Assembly: GCF_002968285.2 (NCBI RefSeq) | Contig: NZ_CP134400.1 | Coordinates: 5,146,001 to 5,210,000, forward strand | Direction: 5' to 3' | Length of the DNA stretch: 64,000 nucleotides | Source: Mycobacterium sp. ITM-2016-00318 | GTDB lineage: Bacteria; Actinomycetota; Actinomycetes; Mycobacteriales; Mycobacteriaceae | Shown: in pieces, positions 1 through 7,218 of the stretch | How positions within the stretch are numbered: the stretch's first letter is position 1 | Layout of the letters: the number at the start of each line of letters is the position of its first letter | Program-made: the position numbers and the translations under genes | The notes under the pieces: generated by a model | Told to the model about the DNA's origin: nothing | The model's input: only the letters and a program-made list of their open reading frames with translations | Database searches by the model: none

Positions 1-130
1 CGCGCCGCTGCTCGGCGCCGATCAGGAACTGCGGCACTGGGTGGTGGTGCTGGCGTTCACCGTCGTCGGCTGGATCTTCGCGGCCATCGCGATGAGGCAG
101 TACCGGGCGCGGGTGCCGTACTGGGTTTAG
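1..130 (+). CDS. ABC-2 type permease (Wzm/RfbD-like), C-terminal fragment
   Basis: The frame is open from the window edge to a TAG stop and encodes about 42 residues: a soluble stretch, one hydrophobic segment (WVVVLAFTVVGWIFAAIA) and a short basic tail ending YRARVPYWV. This fits the last transmembrane helix and cytosolic tail of a polysaccharide-export ABC permease. In M. tuberculosis the permease Rv3783 (Wzm), which with the ATPase Rv3781 exports the lipid-linked galactan, lies a few genes upstream of Rv3789, and an Rv3789 homologue is at 13956 here. The assignment rests on hydrophobicity, the tail and synteny; the rest of the gene is outside the window. Confidence 0.55.
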   Translation, partial: APLLGADQELRHWVVVLAFTVVGWIFAAIAMRQYRARVPYWV

Positions 131-173
131 TCGTTCACAGGCACTTCACAGTAAGTTCGGGCGTTAATGAACC

Positions 174-506
174 ATGAGCATCCCGCCATATGAGCCACCG
201 AAGTCCCCACCGCCCGCCAACGCAGCCAACACGCTGCTGTGCCCGAAGTGCGCAGGGGTGATGAAGACCTACGAGCGCAACGGCATCCACCTGGAGCAGT
301 GCGACACCTGCCGGGGGATCTTCCTCGACTTCGGCGAACTGGAGTCGCTTACCCAGATGGAGAACCGGTTCGTGCAGTCCGCGCCGCCACCCCCGCCCCC
401 GATGCAGCAGCCCGGATACGGCTATGACTACGGCCCGGCCTGGGGCCACCGCGGTAACAAGCACTACCGCAAGCAGGGCTTCGGCAGGCTGTTCTTCTCC
501 AGCTAG
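174..506 (+). CDS. TFIIB-type zinc-ribbon domain protein
   Basis: Encodes 110 residues. After a Pro-rich leader, residues about 22-60 form a zinc ribbon with CPKC and CDTC knuckles, followed by the family's GIFLDFGELE-like stretch; this matches the short zf-TFIIB domain family. The remainder is Pro/Gly/Tyr rich and then basic (HRGNKHYRKQGFGRLFF). The four cysteines are visible; metal binding is inferred. No partner or pathway is evident. It starts 43 bases after the permease, so it could be cotranscribed with it. Its TAG stop overlaps the stop of the convergent gene at 503 through a shared CTAG, so the two 3' ends share four bases. Confidence 0.75.
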   Translation: MSIPPYEPPKSPPPANAANTLLCPKCAGVMKTYERNGIHLEQCDTCRGIFLDFGELESLTQMENRFVQSAPPPPPPMQQPGYGYDYGPAWGHRGNKHYRKQGFGRLFFSS

Positions 507-1240
507 CGCATACGCGCGCAGGCCGCGACGAGCAGGTCGTCGTCGGGGTGATGCGCGGCGGCCTGTACCACCCCGGCCCGCGCGAACGGCTCGAGGATCG
601 GCCACGGGTCGCCGGGCGGCAGCGCCGGTCCGCCGCCGTTGCGGTACGCCTGCAAGAACAGGTGCCAGTCGTCGTCGGGCATCAGTCCCGCCGCCCAGAA
701 GCCCGCAGGTCGGGCGAGGTCCCACGCGGGATCGCCGACGCCGAGGTCGTCGACGTCGATCAGCAGCCACGGCCCGTCAGGCGTCCTGCCGAGCTGACCG
801 AGGTGCCAGTCACCGTGCACTAGCGTCGACGGCCGATCGGGTGAGCCGGCTCGCCAGGCCTTTTCGGCCAAAGCGGCGGCCGCGCCGCGCACGACGTCGT
901 TTCCGCGCGCGGCGTCGACGGCACGCCGCAATCGCTGCGGCCATCCGTGGACAGGCGAGCGAGCGGGCGCCGGCTCGTTGTGCAGCCGAGCCAGAAGTCG
1001 TCCGGCATCGGCCCACGGCAGCGCTTCCGGCTGCGGTGCAACGGTTTCCGCCAGCCGCCAGGTGCTGCGCCAACGCAGGCCGATCTGTTGCGGCACCGCG
1101 TCGAGCGGGGACAGAAAGGAACCCGACTCCGCTGCGATGCGGAGCCGGGCCCTCAATGCCCTCGGGTCGGTGCCCGGCCGGTGCAGTTTGTGGACCACGT
1201 CGCCGTCGACGGTGATCTCCGCTCCGGACCGGGTCTGCAT
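503..1240 (-). CDS. Aminoglycoside/homoserine-kinase-like phosphotransferase (APH family)
   Basis: Encodes 245 residues. The kinase-like catalytic loop is clear: VHGDWHLGQ (Brenner motif) at about residues 146-154, followed by LIDVDDLGVGDPAWDLARP, which supplies the Mg-binding aspartate. Family members phosphorylate small-molecule hydroxyls; the substrate cannot be told, and antibiotic resistance should not be assumed. The open frame extends to 1768, but the upstream part is the shadow of other sequence. The ATG at 1240 gives a normal N-terminus (MQTRSGAEITVDG) 11 bases after the carboxymuconolactone-decarboxylase-like remnant, suggesting the two were once an operon. The fold call is firm, the exact start less so. 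Confidence 0.75.
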   Translation of the reverse strand: MQTRSGAEITVDGDVVHKLHRPGTDPRALRARLRIAAESGSFLSPLDAVPQQIGLRWRSTWRLAETVAPQPEALPWADAGRLLARLHNEPAPARSPVHGWPQRLRRAVDAARGNDVVRGAAAALAEKAWRAGSPDRPSTLVHGDWHLGQLGRTPDGPWLLIDVDDLGVGDPAWDLARPAGFWAAGLMPDDDWHLFLQAYRNGGGPALPPGDPWPILEPFARAGVVQAAAHHPDDDLLVAACARMR

Positions 1241-1251
1241 CCTTACCAGTA

Positions 1252-1506
1252 TCAGCGCCGCGGCACTGCGGTGCGAACAGTCACGTTGATGCGGTTCCAT
1301 GCATTGATCGTGACGGCCATCGCGATGACCTGAGCGAGTTCGCGGTCGTCGAACACCGCGGCGGCACGCTCGTACACGCCGTCGGGCACGCCGTCGGTGG
1401 GGGTCAACCTCGTTCTGACACTGCCCGACGACACCGAGCACGCGGTGATGCGACGAGCCGGGAGGCAGGAATCGCGTTGCAGGGCTTCGCCGTGCCCGCC
1501 GACCAT
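1252..1506 (-). pseudogene. Carboxymuconolactone decarboxylase/AhpD-like C-terminal remnant
   Basis: The last 45-50 codons (about 1252-1400) read GVPDGVYERAAAVF ... INAWNRINVTVRTAVPRR. This is the usual C-terminal helix pair of one group of AhpD/CMD-fold proteins, which end in an IN-WNR signature. Upstream the same frame gives unrelated Arg/Ser-rich sequence and no CxxC active-site motif, so the catalytic N-terminal part is missing or frameshifted. I therefore call it a decayed gene rather than a short CDS. Family assignment is from the C-terminal signature only. Confidence 0.5.
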
Positions 1507-1574
1507 GCGTTTCGGCGGGCCGTTGATGCGCTTTGGCCGTGCTGGAGGCCACCGGGCTGGCAGAGTGATCGGCT

Positions 1575-2075
1575 ATGAGTCCCGGGCAGCGTCGGCATAT
1601 GGGCGTGTACGAACGCACGCTGGAGAAGGTCGCGCGAACGCCGATCGGCGACTGGTACATGAAGAAAATCGCGCCGCGCCTTGATCCGCCGCTGCTCCGG
1701 TTGACGGGCGGACGGGTCAGCTCGGTGTACCCGGTACCAGTCATGTTGCTGACCACCACCGGCGCCAAGACGGGTCAGCCGCGGACGCTGCCGCTCTTGT
1801 ACATCGCCGACGGCGACCATCTGATCCTCATCGCATCGAACTACGGCAAGACGTCACACCCGGCGTGGTACCGGAACCTACTGGCCAACCCGAAGGCCGA
1901 GGTGCTCGCGGGTTCGCGCAGCGGGATGTACACGGCGTCGGAGGTCACTGACGCCGCCGAGCGGGACCGAGCGTGGAATCTAGCGCTGGACATGTACGCC
2001 GGTTATGGCGATTACGAAGGCAGGGCGGGCGATCGTAAGATCCCGCTTATACGCCTGGAACGCGTGGCCCGCTGA
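1575..2075 (+). CDS. Deazaflavin (F420)-dependent nitroreductase family protein (Ddn-like)
   Basis: Encodes 166 residues with the Ddn/F420H2-dependent reductase split-barrel signature: LLTTTGAKTGQPRTLPLLYIADGDHLILIAS, then GKTSHPAWYRNLLANPKAEV and the C-terminal YAGYGDYEGRAGDRKIPLIRLER. In characterised relatives this domain binds coenzyme F420 and reduces quinones or nitro-compounds; mycobacteria carry many paralogues and the native substrate here is unknown. A second in-frame ATG at 1599 (MGVYERTLEK) is an equally plausible start and would resemble the N-terminus of many relatives. The gene is divergent from the phosphotransferase/CMD remnant. There is no obvious operon partner. Confidence 0.85.
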   Translation: MSPGQRRHMGVYERTLEKVARTPIGDWYMKKIAPRLDPPLLRLTGGRVSSVYPVPVMLLTTTGAKTGQPRTLPLLYIADGDHLILIASNYGKTSHPAWYRNLLANPKAEVLAGSRSGMYTASEVTDAAERDRAWNLALDMYAGYGDYEGRAGDRKIPLIRLERVAR

Positions 2076-2077
2076 GG

Positions 2078-2104
2078 TTATCCACAGTCGTAATTTCATC
2101 CACA
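2078..2104. promoter_or_regulatory. Two DnaA-box-like sites upstream of the DUF222 gene
   Basis: TTATCCACA (2078-2086) and TCATCCACA (2096-2104) lie in the same orientation, 18 bases apart, directly before the DUF222-HNH gene. The first matches the canonical DnaA 9-mer exactly. There is no AT-rich cluster or dnaA/dnaN neighbour, so this is not an origin. A role in expression of the downstream gene is only a guess. Confidence 0.3.
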
Positions 2105-2167
2105 GGTATGGGTTGACCTGGTCATCGTCGGCCGATTGGGTCGTGTGGCGCGAGTAGTTTCGAAAGC

Positions 2168-3754
2168 ATGTTCGATGATCTTGTGACCGCAGCTGGCTCC
2201 GCTGGTCGGGGTGTGGCGGTGGGTGCGTGGGCGCGGGTGGAGAACGCGGCGTGCGCGCGGCGGCTCGCGGCGATCGCTGATGTGTTGGAGGCCCGCTGGT
2301 CTGCCGACGGCTCGGCCGAGCGCGAGCAGTGGTGTCTGGATAACTGGAACGCTGTGGCCGCGGAGGTGGCGGCGTGCCATGAGGTGTCGCTGGGGGTGGC
2401 CTCGCATCAGTTGATGATCGCGATGGAGCTGCGCGAGCGGCTACCGCGAATCGAGGAAGTTTTTCGCAGCGGTCGGATCAGTTTGCGGATGGTGTCGACG
2501 ATCGTCTCGCGCACCGCGCTGGTCAGCGAGCCTGAGGTGCAGGACAAAATCGATGTCGAGTTGGCCGCTGCGGTGCCCGAGTGGGGGGCGTTGTCGCAAG
2601 CCAAGGTGGAACAGGCCATCGATGACTGGGTGCAGCGCTATGACCCGTTGGCGGTGCGCCGCATGGAGCTGCACGCCCGCGGCCGCCATGTGGACACGCA
2701 CTGCGACGGCAGTGGCACCGCCACGATCGAGGCGATGCTGTTCGATCACGACGCCGCCGCGCTCGACGCGCGGCTGGAGGCGCTGGCGCGCGGGGTGTGT
2801 GACGGTGATCCGCGCACCCTCGAGCAGCGCCGCGCCGACGCCTTGGGCGCGTTGGGCCACGGTGTGGATTATCTGGCGTGTCTGTGCGGAGCCGGGGACT
2901 GCGCGGCGGCCGGGGCGCAGCCCAACGCGGTGGTGATCAATGTGATCGCCGAGGAGAAGACCCTGGCCGACGACACCGCGGTGGTGCTGGACGGGGCCGA
3001 CCCCGACAAGCCGACCACACCGCAGCGGGAGATGACGCTGGCCCAGTTGGCGGTGTGCCCGCCGCTCACCGGCCCGGCCGCCACACCGCCGGCGGTGATG
3101 ATCGGCGGGCCGGTGATCCCGGCGCCGTTGTTGGCCGCCAAGATCGCCGCAGGCGCCACCATCTGCTACATCGTGCACCCCGGTGACGCGCCACCCGAGA
3201 CGCGGTACCGGCCGTCAGCGAAGTTGGATCGGTTCGTCCGGTGTCGGGATATGACGTGCCGGTTTCCGGGCTGTTCACGACCCGCTGATATCTGCGATCT
3301 TGATCATACGATCGCCTACCCGGTCGGGCCGACCTGCGCGTCGAACCTGAAAAGCCTGTGCCGACAACACCATCTGCTCAAAACGTTTTGGGCCGGCCGG
3401 TGCGGCTGGCGCGATGAACAACGACCCGACGGCACCGTGGTGTGGACCGACCCGCACGGCCAAACACAGCTGACCCGACCGGGCAGCTACGGGCTGTTCC
3501 CGTCACTGTGTCGACCGACCGCACCAGTGATCCTGACCACCGCAGACAAGGCCGCAGCCGCCGCACGTCAGCCGGCATGCGGGCTGACCATGCCCCGCCG
3601 GCGACACACCCGCGCACAAAACCGCGCCCAACACCTCACCACCCAACGCGCCCGGAACCGGGAACTGATCGAAGATCGCGGAAATGATTGGCCCGAATCC
3701 TGTTTCTCGGCAAGACCCAGACCACCGGCGAACGACGACCCACCGCCCTTCTGA
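2168..3754 (+). CDS. 13E12/DUF222 family protein with C-terminal HNH endonuclease domain
   Basis: Encodes 528 residues. The N-terminal two thirds match the DUF222/13E12-repeat layout (long helical region with LPRIEEVFRSGRISLRMVSTI), with an Ala/Pro-rich middle. Residues about 355-400 carry an HNH nuclease: CRFPGCSRPADICDLDHT, then the second Cys/His cluster LKSLCRQHHLLKT. All zinc-type cysteines and the core DH are present, so the nuclease may be active. These genes are repeated and mobile-looking in mycobacteria, but no function is established. A truncated second copy of its 3' end lies at 12089-12248. The start is ATG at 2168. Confidence 0.85.
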   Translation: MFDDLVTAAGSAGRGVAVGAWARVENAACARRLAAIADVLEARWSADGSAEREQWCLDNWNAVAAEVAACHEVSLGVASHQLMIAMELRERLPRIEEVFRSGRISLRMVSTIVSRTALVSEPEVQDKIDVELAAAVPEWGALSQAKVEQAIDDWVQRYDPLAVRRMELHARGRHVDTHCDGSGTATIEAMLFDHDAAALDARLEALARGVCDGDPRTLEQRRADALGALGHGVDYLACLCGAGDCAAAGAQPNAVVINVIAEEKTLADDTAVVLDGADPDKPTTPQREMTLAQLAVCPPLTGPAATPPAVMIGGPVIPAPLLAAKIAAGATICYIVHPGDAPPETRYRPSAKLDRFVRCRDMTCRFPGCSRPADICDLDHTIAYPVGPTCASNLKSLCRQHHLLKTFWAGRCGWRDEQRPDGTVVWTDPHGQTQLTRPGSYGLFPSLCRPTAPVILTTADKAAAAARQPACGLTMPRRRHTRAQNRAQHLTTQRARNRELIEDRGNDWPESCFSARPRPPANDDPPPF

Positions 3755-3764
3755 CAGGGCCGAA

Positions 3765-3855
3765 CTACGTCGAGGCGACGGCGAACAGACTCCATTGACC
3801 GGGCACTTTCCTCAACTCGTGCGCGCCGCGGTCTGTCGCGCAGCGTGCTGGCCTA
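3765..3855 (-). pseudogene. C-terminal fragment of the hydrolase-adenylate cyclase gene
   Basis: On the minus strand this reads DRGAHELRKVPGQWSLFAV followed by AST and a stop. The intact gene at 12310-13620 ends DRGAHELRGVPGEWKLFAV, AST, stop. Beyond that (about 3840-3855) lies a short STLRD-like match corresponding to sequence about 10 codons further upstream in the intact gene, implying an internal deletion. No start or catalytic part is present. It immediately follows the DUF222 stop, the same arrangement as the fragment/cyclase pair at 12089-13620. Confidence 0.75.
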
Positions 3856-3951
3856 CTTCGCGCAATCGCTGCCACAAGTAGCTGCTTCTGACCATCAGAT
3901 GATCCGCAACTCTCCTGACAACCGCTGAGCCGCCTCCCCTGTATCGGCTCG

Positions 3952-4833
3952 TCACGACTTGCGGGCCACGATCACGGGCACTTCGGCCGCGTGCACGACC
4001 GCCGAGCTGACTGATCCGAGCAGCATTCCGGCGAATCCGCCCCGGCCGTGGCTTCCCACGATGATGAGCTGTGCCGTAGCGGAGTGGTTGACCAACCAAC
4101 GGCCGGCATCGTCGTGGATCACGGTGGGCTTCACTTGTACATCCGGGTAATTTTCCTGCCAGCCCGCCAGGCGCTCGCTCAGTGCCTCGTCGCCTTTCTG
4201 CTCGTCGATCGTCCAGTTGAGGTGGGCCCCCGACGTGAAGGAATGCGCCCAGGCGTGCATTGCGATCAGCGGTGCTCGCCGGTGCGATGCCTCGTCAAAG
4301 GCGATCGCGGTGGCCAACTCCGATGTCGGTGAGCCGTCGATGCCGAGCAGGATCGGTGCGTGTACGTCCGGCTCGGGGTGCTGCTTGCGGATCACCGCCA
4401 CCGGGCAGTGGGCGTGGCGGACCAGTCCGCTACTGACGGAGCCAAGCGTCAGTCGGTCCATTGCGGTCATACCGCGGTCGCCGACCACCACAAGCCGCAT
4501 GTCCTTGGACGCATCGATGAGGGTGGCCAGCGGATGGGCGAATAGGAACTCGGTATCCACTTTGCCCCGCCTGCGATCGCCGCGCTCGTCGTCGACGATC
4601 TGTCGCGCGGCGGCGAGTATCCGGTCGCCCTCGCCGTGCTGTGCCAAGCGCGAAGTCAGCATCGTCTCAGTGTCGTAAGTGACGGGCCCTCCATGGCGCT
4701 CGGCGACCGTCATAAGCGTGAGGTCTTCGCGACGCATCGCGGCTTCACGCACCGCCCACCGTACCGCGGTGTGGGAGAACTCCGAGCCGTCGACACCGAC
4801 CAGGATTCCGGAAGTATTTGGGGCCATTGTCAT
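3952..4833 (-). CDS. Universal stress protein, tandem Usp domains
   Basis: Encodes 293 residues from ATG at 4833 (MTMAPNT), chosen because GGAG lies about 10 bases upstream; a longer frame to 4899 adds an unlikely 22-residue leader, and ATG at 4827 is also possible. Domain 1 (about 8-150) begins ILVGVDGSEFS and ends with VVVGDRGMTAMDRLTLGSVS. Domain 2 (about 158-290) begins ILLGIDGSPTS and ends IIVGSHGRGGFAGMLLGSVS. Both carry the G-2x-G-9x-G-S/T ATP-binding pattern typical of ATP-binding Usp proteins. Paralogues in mycobacteria are induced by hypoxia or nitric oxide; no DosR-type operator was identified here. It stands alone on the minus strand. Confidence 0.9.
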   Translation of the reverse strand: MTMAPNTSGILVGVDGSEFSHTAVRWAVREAAMRREDLTLMTVAERHGGPVTYDTETMLTSRLAQHGEGDRILAAARQIVDDERGDRRRGKVDTEFLFAHPLATLIDASKDMRLVVVGDRGMTAMDRLTLGSVSSGLVRHAHCPVAVIRKQHPEPDVHAPILLGIDGSPTSELATAIAFDEASHRRAPLIAMHAWAHSFTSGAHLNWTIDEQKGDEALSERLAGWQENYPDVQVKPTVIHDDAGRWLVNHSATAQLIIVGSHGRGGFAGMLLGSVSSAVVHAAEVPVIVARKS

Positions 4834-5032
4834 TTCGCCATCTCCGAGGTTTCGTAGGTGCCCGGTCGCGGCACGGTCTTCTTTCCGAGATCCCGGCACC
4901 TCTCGCGCTCAACGCTAGGAGGTGGATCGCCGCCGGTCTGCAGACCTAGGTCACCCCATCTGCGCCATTGGTCCCGGAAACGGCCCCTCCCTTTCACGCG
5001 AGAGTGCATGTCCCCGATCTCGCGTGCGAACT

Positions 5033-5112
5033 GCACGGGCGGCCTCAATGGTGGCGGTTTTCGACAGACTTAAAATCCGCACAGTGTCGGTTCGAGTCCA
5101 ACTCCGGGCACC
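5033..5112 (+). pseudogene. Degenerate tRNA-like sequence (possible att site)
   Basis: The 3' half is tRNA-like: an anticodon-loop-like CTTAAAA (UAA), a T-arm GTCGG-TTCGAGT-CCAAC with one mismatch, then TCCGGGC-A-CC as acceptor 3' strand and discriminator. GCACGGG at 5033 pairs with the acceptor strand with one mismatch. The anticodon stem (ACAGA/TCCGC) has two A-C mismatches and the D-arm region is irregular. The UAA anticodon implies Leu, but the long variable arm expected of tRNA-Leu is absent. I read it as a decayed tRNA rather than a working gene. 5068-5099 is repeated at 11915-11946. Confidence 0.4.
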
Positions 5113-5566
5113 GAGGAAGGCCAGGTAGGCGCGCTCTCACGGCGAATGGATCGGTTGAGGACTTCGCTCGTCGCGGCGTCGTCGCGGCGCGCGGCGGGTC
5201 CGACGTGGTAGCGCAAAGACAACCAGCGCGACACGCCGAGATGTGTCGAAGGCTGACCCTAGACTCGCCCCAATCGAAGTACGTGCGACTCCGATTCGTC
5301 TCGCCGAGACCCTCGGGTCAGCAACGAGTCGAGCAGGAAGCTGGTGCAGCGACTTCGCGACACGATGAGCGGTCTTTGGGGCGCGCCCTTGATGGCCCGC
5401 CGCGGCCGAACGTCCGCAACGACTGCGGAGATCTGGCAGCGATCTTGCACGGTGGGATGGAAAGTTCACCATCCTGACGGGCACACGCGTAACCCGCCAT
5501 ATCGAGTTTCTCAATTATTAGCGAGCGCGAGCATCTGGAAAGTGGGCGACAGCTCCCAGGCTGTGA
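5113..5566. other. No recognisable gene
   Basis: About 450 bases between the tRNA-like sequence and the end of the HTTM gene. Short open frames exist on both strands but none gives a recognisable protein, ribosome-binding site or family motif. No integrase or excisionase is seen, although the position next to a tRNA-like repeat is where one might be expected. Confidence 0.5.
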
Positions 5567-6652
5567 TCATCGCGCCCGAGCGCGACGACGCGGTGGCGCT
5601 CGCCGAGGTGGAGTTGATGCCGGCCTAAGCCGTTGACCGAACAGCGATCGGATGGAGCTACTTTCGCTCGACGCGCCATCCCCTGCCGGCAGCTTGTCGA
5701 CTGGTACCGAAACCACAGGTTGTCCGTCTGTTTCGGGAGCGGCGCTGTAAGGCCCTTCGCCGGAGCGACGCAGTTTGCCGACAAGCCGTCCCACCGTTTC
5801 GGGCGGGATAAAGGCTATGTAGAGGACGAACACCGCCAGGGTGAAGAAGCCGACGGCCATGGTCACCATGATCCCGGTATGCATCAGGATTCCGGCGGCC
5901 AAGACCCATGGCCGCACCGCGCGGTTCCACACCAGAATCGCGATTGCGAACTCCAGAACGAGGGTGCCCCACGTTGCGGCGTTCATCAGCAGAGCATTAA
6001 GCCGGATGAAGTCGGGCACAGGCAGTAACACCATGTCCTCGAGACGTAGCGCGTAGGACACTGCCGTGCCTTGCGGCCAGGTGATGCCGGACAACTTTGC
6101 ATTTACCGTAGCGAGGTAAATCAGTGAAACTTGGCACTGCAACAGCCGAATCGGCCAGCGCGGTCGTACCTGTGCCGACCAGAAGTCTCCCATTCTTCGG
6201 CGTTGGTCTAGCGAGAGCGCAGCGCCGCAAGGGGACAACGCGAGGAACAGGGCCTCGATGCGAATGAGCATGTCGCCGGAGTTGAACACGGTGGGATTTC
6301 GTCGGTCGAACGAGAGGATGAGGATGAAGACGACGATCGACGCGATCCTGCTGTGCCAACCGATTGTCAAGGCGATCGCGGCAAGTAGCAAGATCACCCA
6401 ACCGATCAGCAGAACCTTTCCGCTAGTCCATATCTCGAACACACTCCAGCGGTAGGGGCCCACGTCGCCAGGATGCGACACCCCATCGGCCCCAAAGAAT
6501 TCGTATAGACCGGTAAGTAGGGACAGAGACCAGGCGATCACCAGCGCGCCGAAGGCGATGCGGACGAGTCCCAGGGTGTAGGTGGGTTCGGGTCGGAACC
6601 AGAATGTCCGCCAAGCGTCGGACATATCGGAAAGACGCAGCGGATTGGTCAT
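5567..6652 (-). CDS. HTTM domain integral membrane protein (gamma-carboxylase-like)
   Basis: Encodes 361 residues. Residues about 1-290 are a polytopic membrane domain of the HTTM type: N-terminal YTLGLVRIAFGALVIAWS, a DRRNPTVFNSGDMLIRIEALFLALSPCG core, then QCQVSLIYLATVNAKLSGITW and further helices. The last about 80 residues are hydrophilic and Arg/Pro rich. HTTM is shared with vitamin-K-dependent gamma-glutamyl carboxylase; the bacterial versions are mostly uncharacterised. Its ATG overlaps the stop of the upstream gene (6649) by four bases, and that gene starts 9 bases after the repeat-protein gene, so the three form one likely operon. Enzymatic activity is unproven. Confidence 0.8.
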   Translation of the reverse strand: MTNPLRLSDMSDAWRTFWFRPEPTYTLGLVRIAFGALVIAWSLSLLTGLYEFFGADGVSHPGDVGPYRWSVFEIWTSGKVLLIGWVILLLAAIALTIGWHSRIASIVVFILILSFDRRNPTVFNSGDMLIRIEALFLALSPCGAALSLDQRRRMGDFWSAQVRPRWPIRLLQCQVSLIYLATVNAKLSGITWPQGTAVSYALRLEDMVLLPVPDFIRLNALLMNAATWGTLVLEFAIAILVWNRAVRPWVLAAGILMHTGIMVTMAVGFFTLAVFVLYIAFIPPETVGRLVGKLRRSGEGPYSAAPETDGQPVVSVPVDKLPAGDGASSESSSIRSLFGQRLRPASTPPRRAPPRRRARAR

Positions 6653-7209
6653 GGCCGGCCAATCAAGTGCTCGTCATACAGCGTCTCTGCGCCGACTATC
6701 CTCTCATGGCGTACGCCCGGTGGTGGCAATTGCTCTGTGCGCATGATGATCTGGACGCGGACAGGAGTCTCAGACGGATCTGTCAATTCGCGCACCACCC
6801 AATGAGCCAGGTCGGGTTGCATCGCCGGATCGCGCGGAATGTTCTCCTTGAGCTTTTGCCAGTGATACCACGCGAACGGGCCAATCAACTTGTCCCCACT
6901 GGGATTTACCCACTTTCGTGTCGTGCCGTCGTCCATGGTCACTTGCACTTCGGTGTACTCAAGTTGACGGATGACGTCCGGCGCATACATCTTCCAAACC
7001 TGCTCAAGACCCACGCTCTGCGCCACCGGCGCCAGCACCGGCAGGAGAGCGCGTTTGATTGCCGACTCCGGCAGGTTCCACGCCACGCCAATGAGCAGGA
7101 TTACCGCTACCAGTCCGCTGATTACCGCTTGACCGAACATCGAGCGATCGAATTGTTGCCGAGCCGCCGACTTGGTGTGGTTGACGGCCCAGCGAGCAAA
7201 ACGTCGCAT
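6649..7209 (-). CDS. Small membrane-anchored partner of the HTTM protein
   Basis: Encodes 186 residues: a basic N-terminus, one transmembrane segment (about 28-46, AVISGLVAVILLIGVAWNLP), then a predicted extracytoplasmic domain. That domain contains LEQVWKMYAPDVIRQLEY and VTMDDGTTRKWVNPSGDK, a layout I associate with the small proteins usually encoded next to bacterial HTTM genes (W-x-M/F-x-A-P followed by a beta-strand with DG). Its function is unknown; stop/start overlap with the HTTM gene suggests translational coupling and a physical complex. The start ATG at 7209 follows the repeat-gene stop by 9 bases without a strong ribosome-binding site of its own. Confidence 0.7.
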   Translation of the reverse strand: MRRFARWAVNHTKSAARQQFDRSMFGQAVISGLVAVILLIGVAWNLPESAIKRALLPVLAPVAQSVGLEQVWKMYAPDVIRQLEYTEVQVTMDDGTTRKWVNPSGDKLIGPFAWYHWQKLKENIPRDPAMQPDLAHWVVRELTDPSETPVRVQIIMRTEQLPPPGVRHERIVGAETLYDEHLIGRP

Positions 7210-7218
7210 CTCAGTGGC

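Noticed and set aside
2078..2104. Replication origin
   Set aside because: Only two DnaA-box-like sites, with no AT-rich region and no dnaA/dnaN neighbours.
5033..5112. Functional tRNA-Leu(UAA)
   Set aside because: No long variable arm, mismatches in acceptor, anticodon and T stems, and an irregular D-arm.
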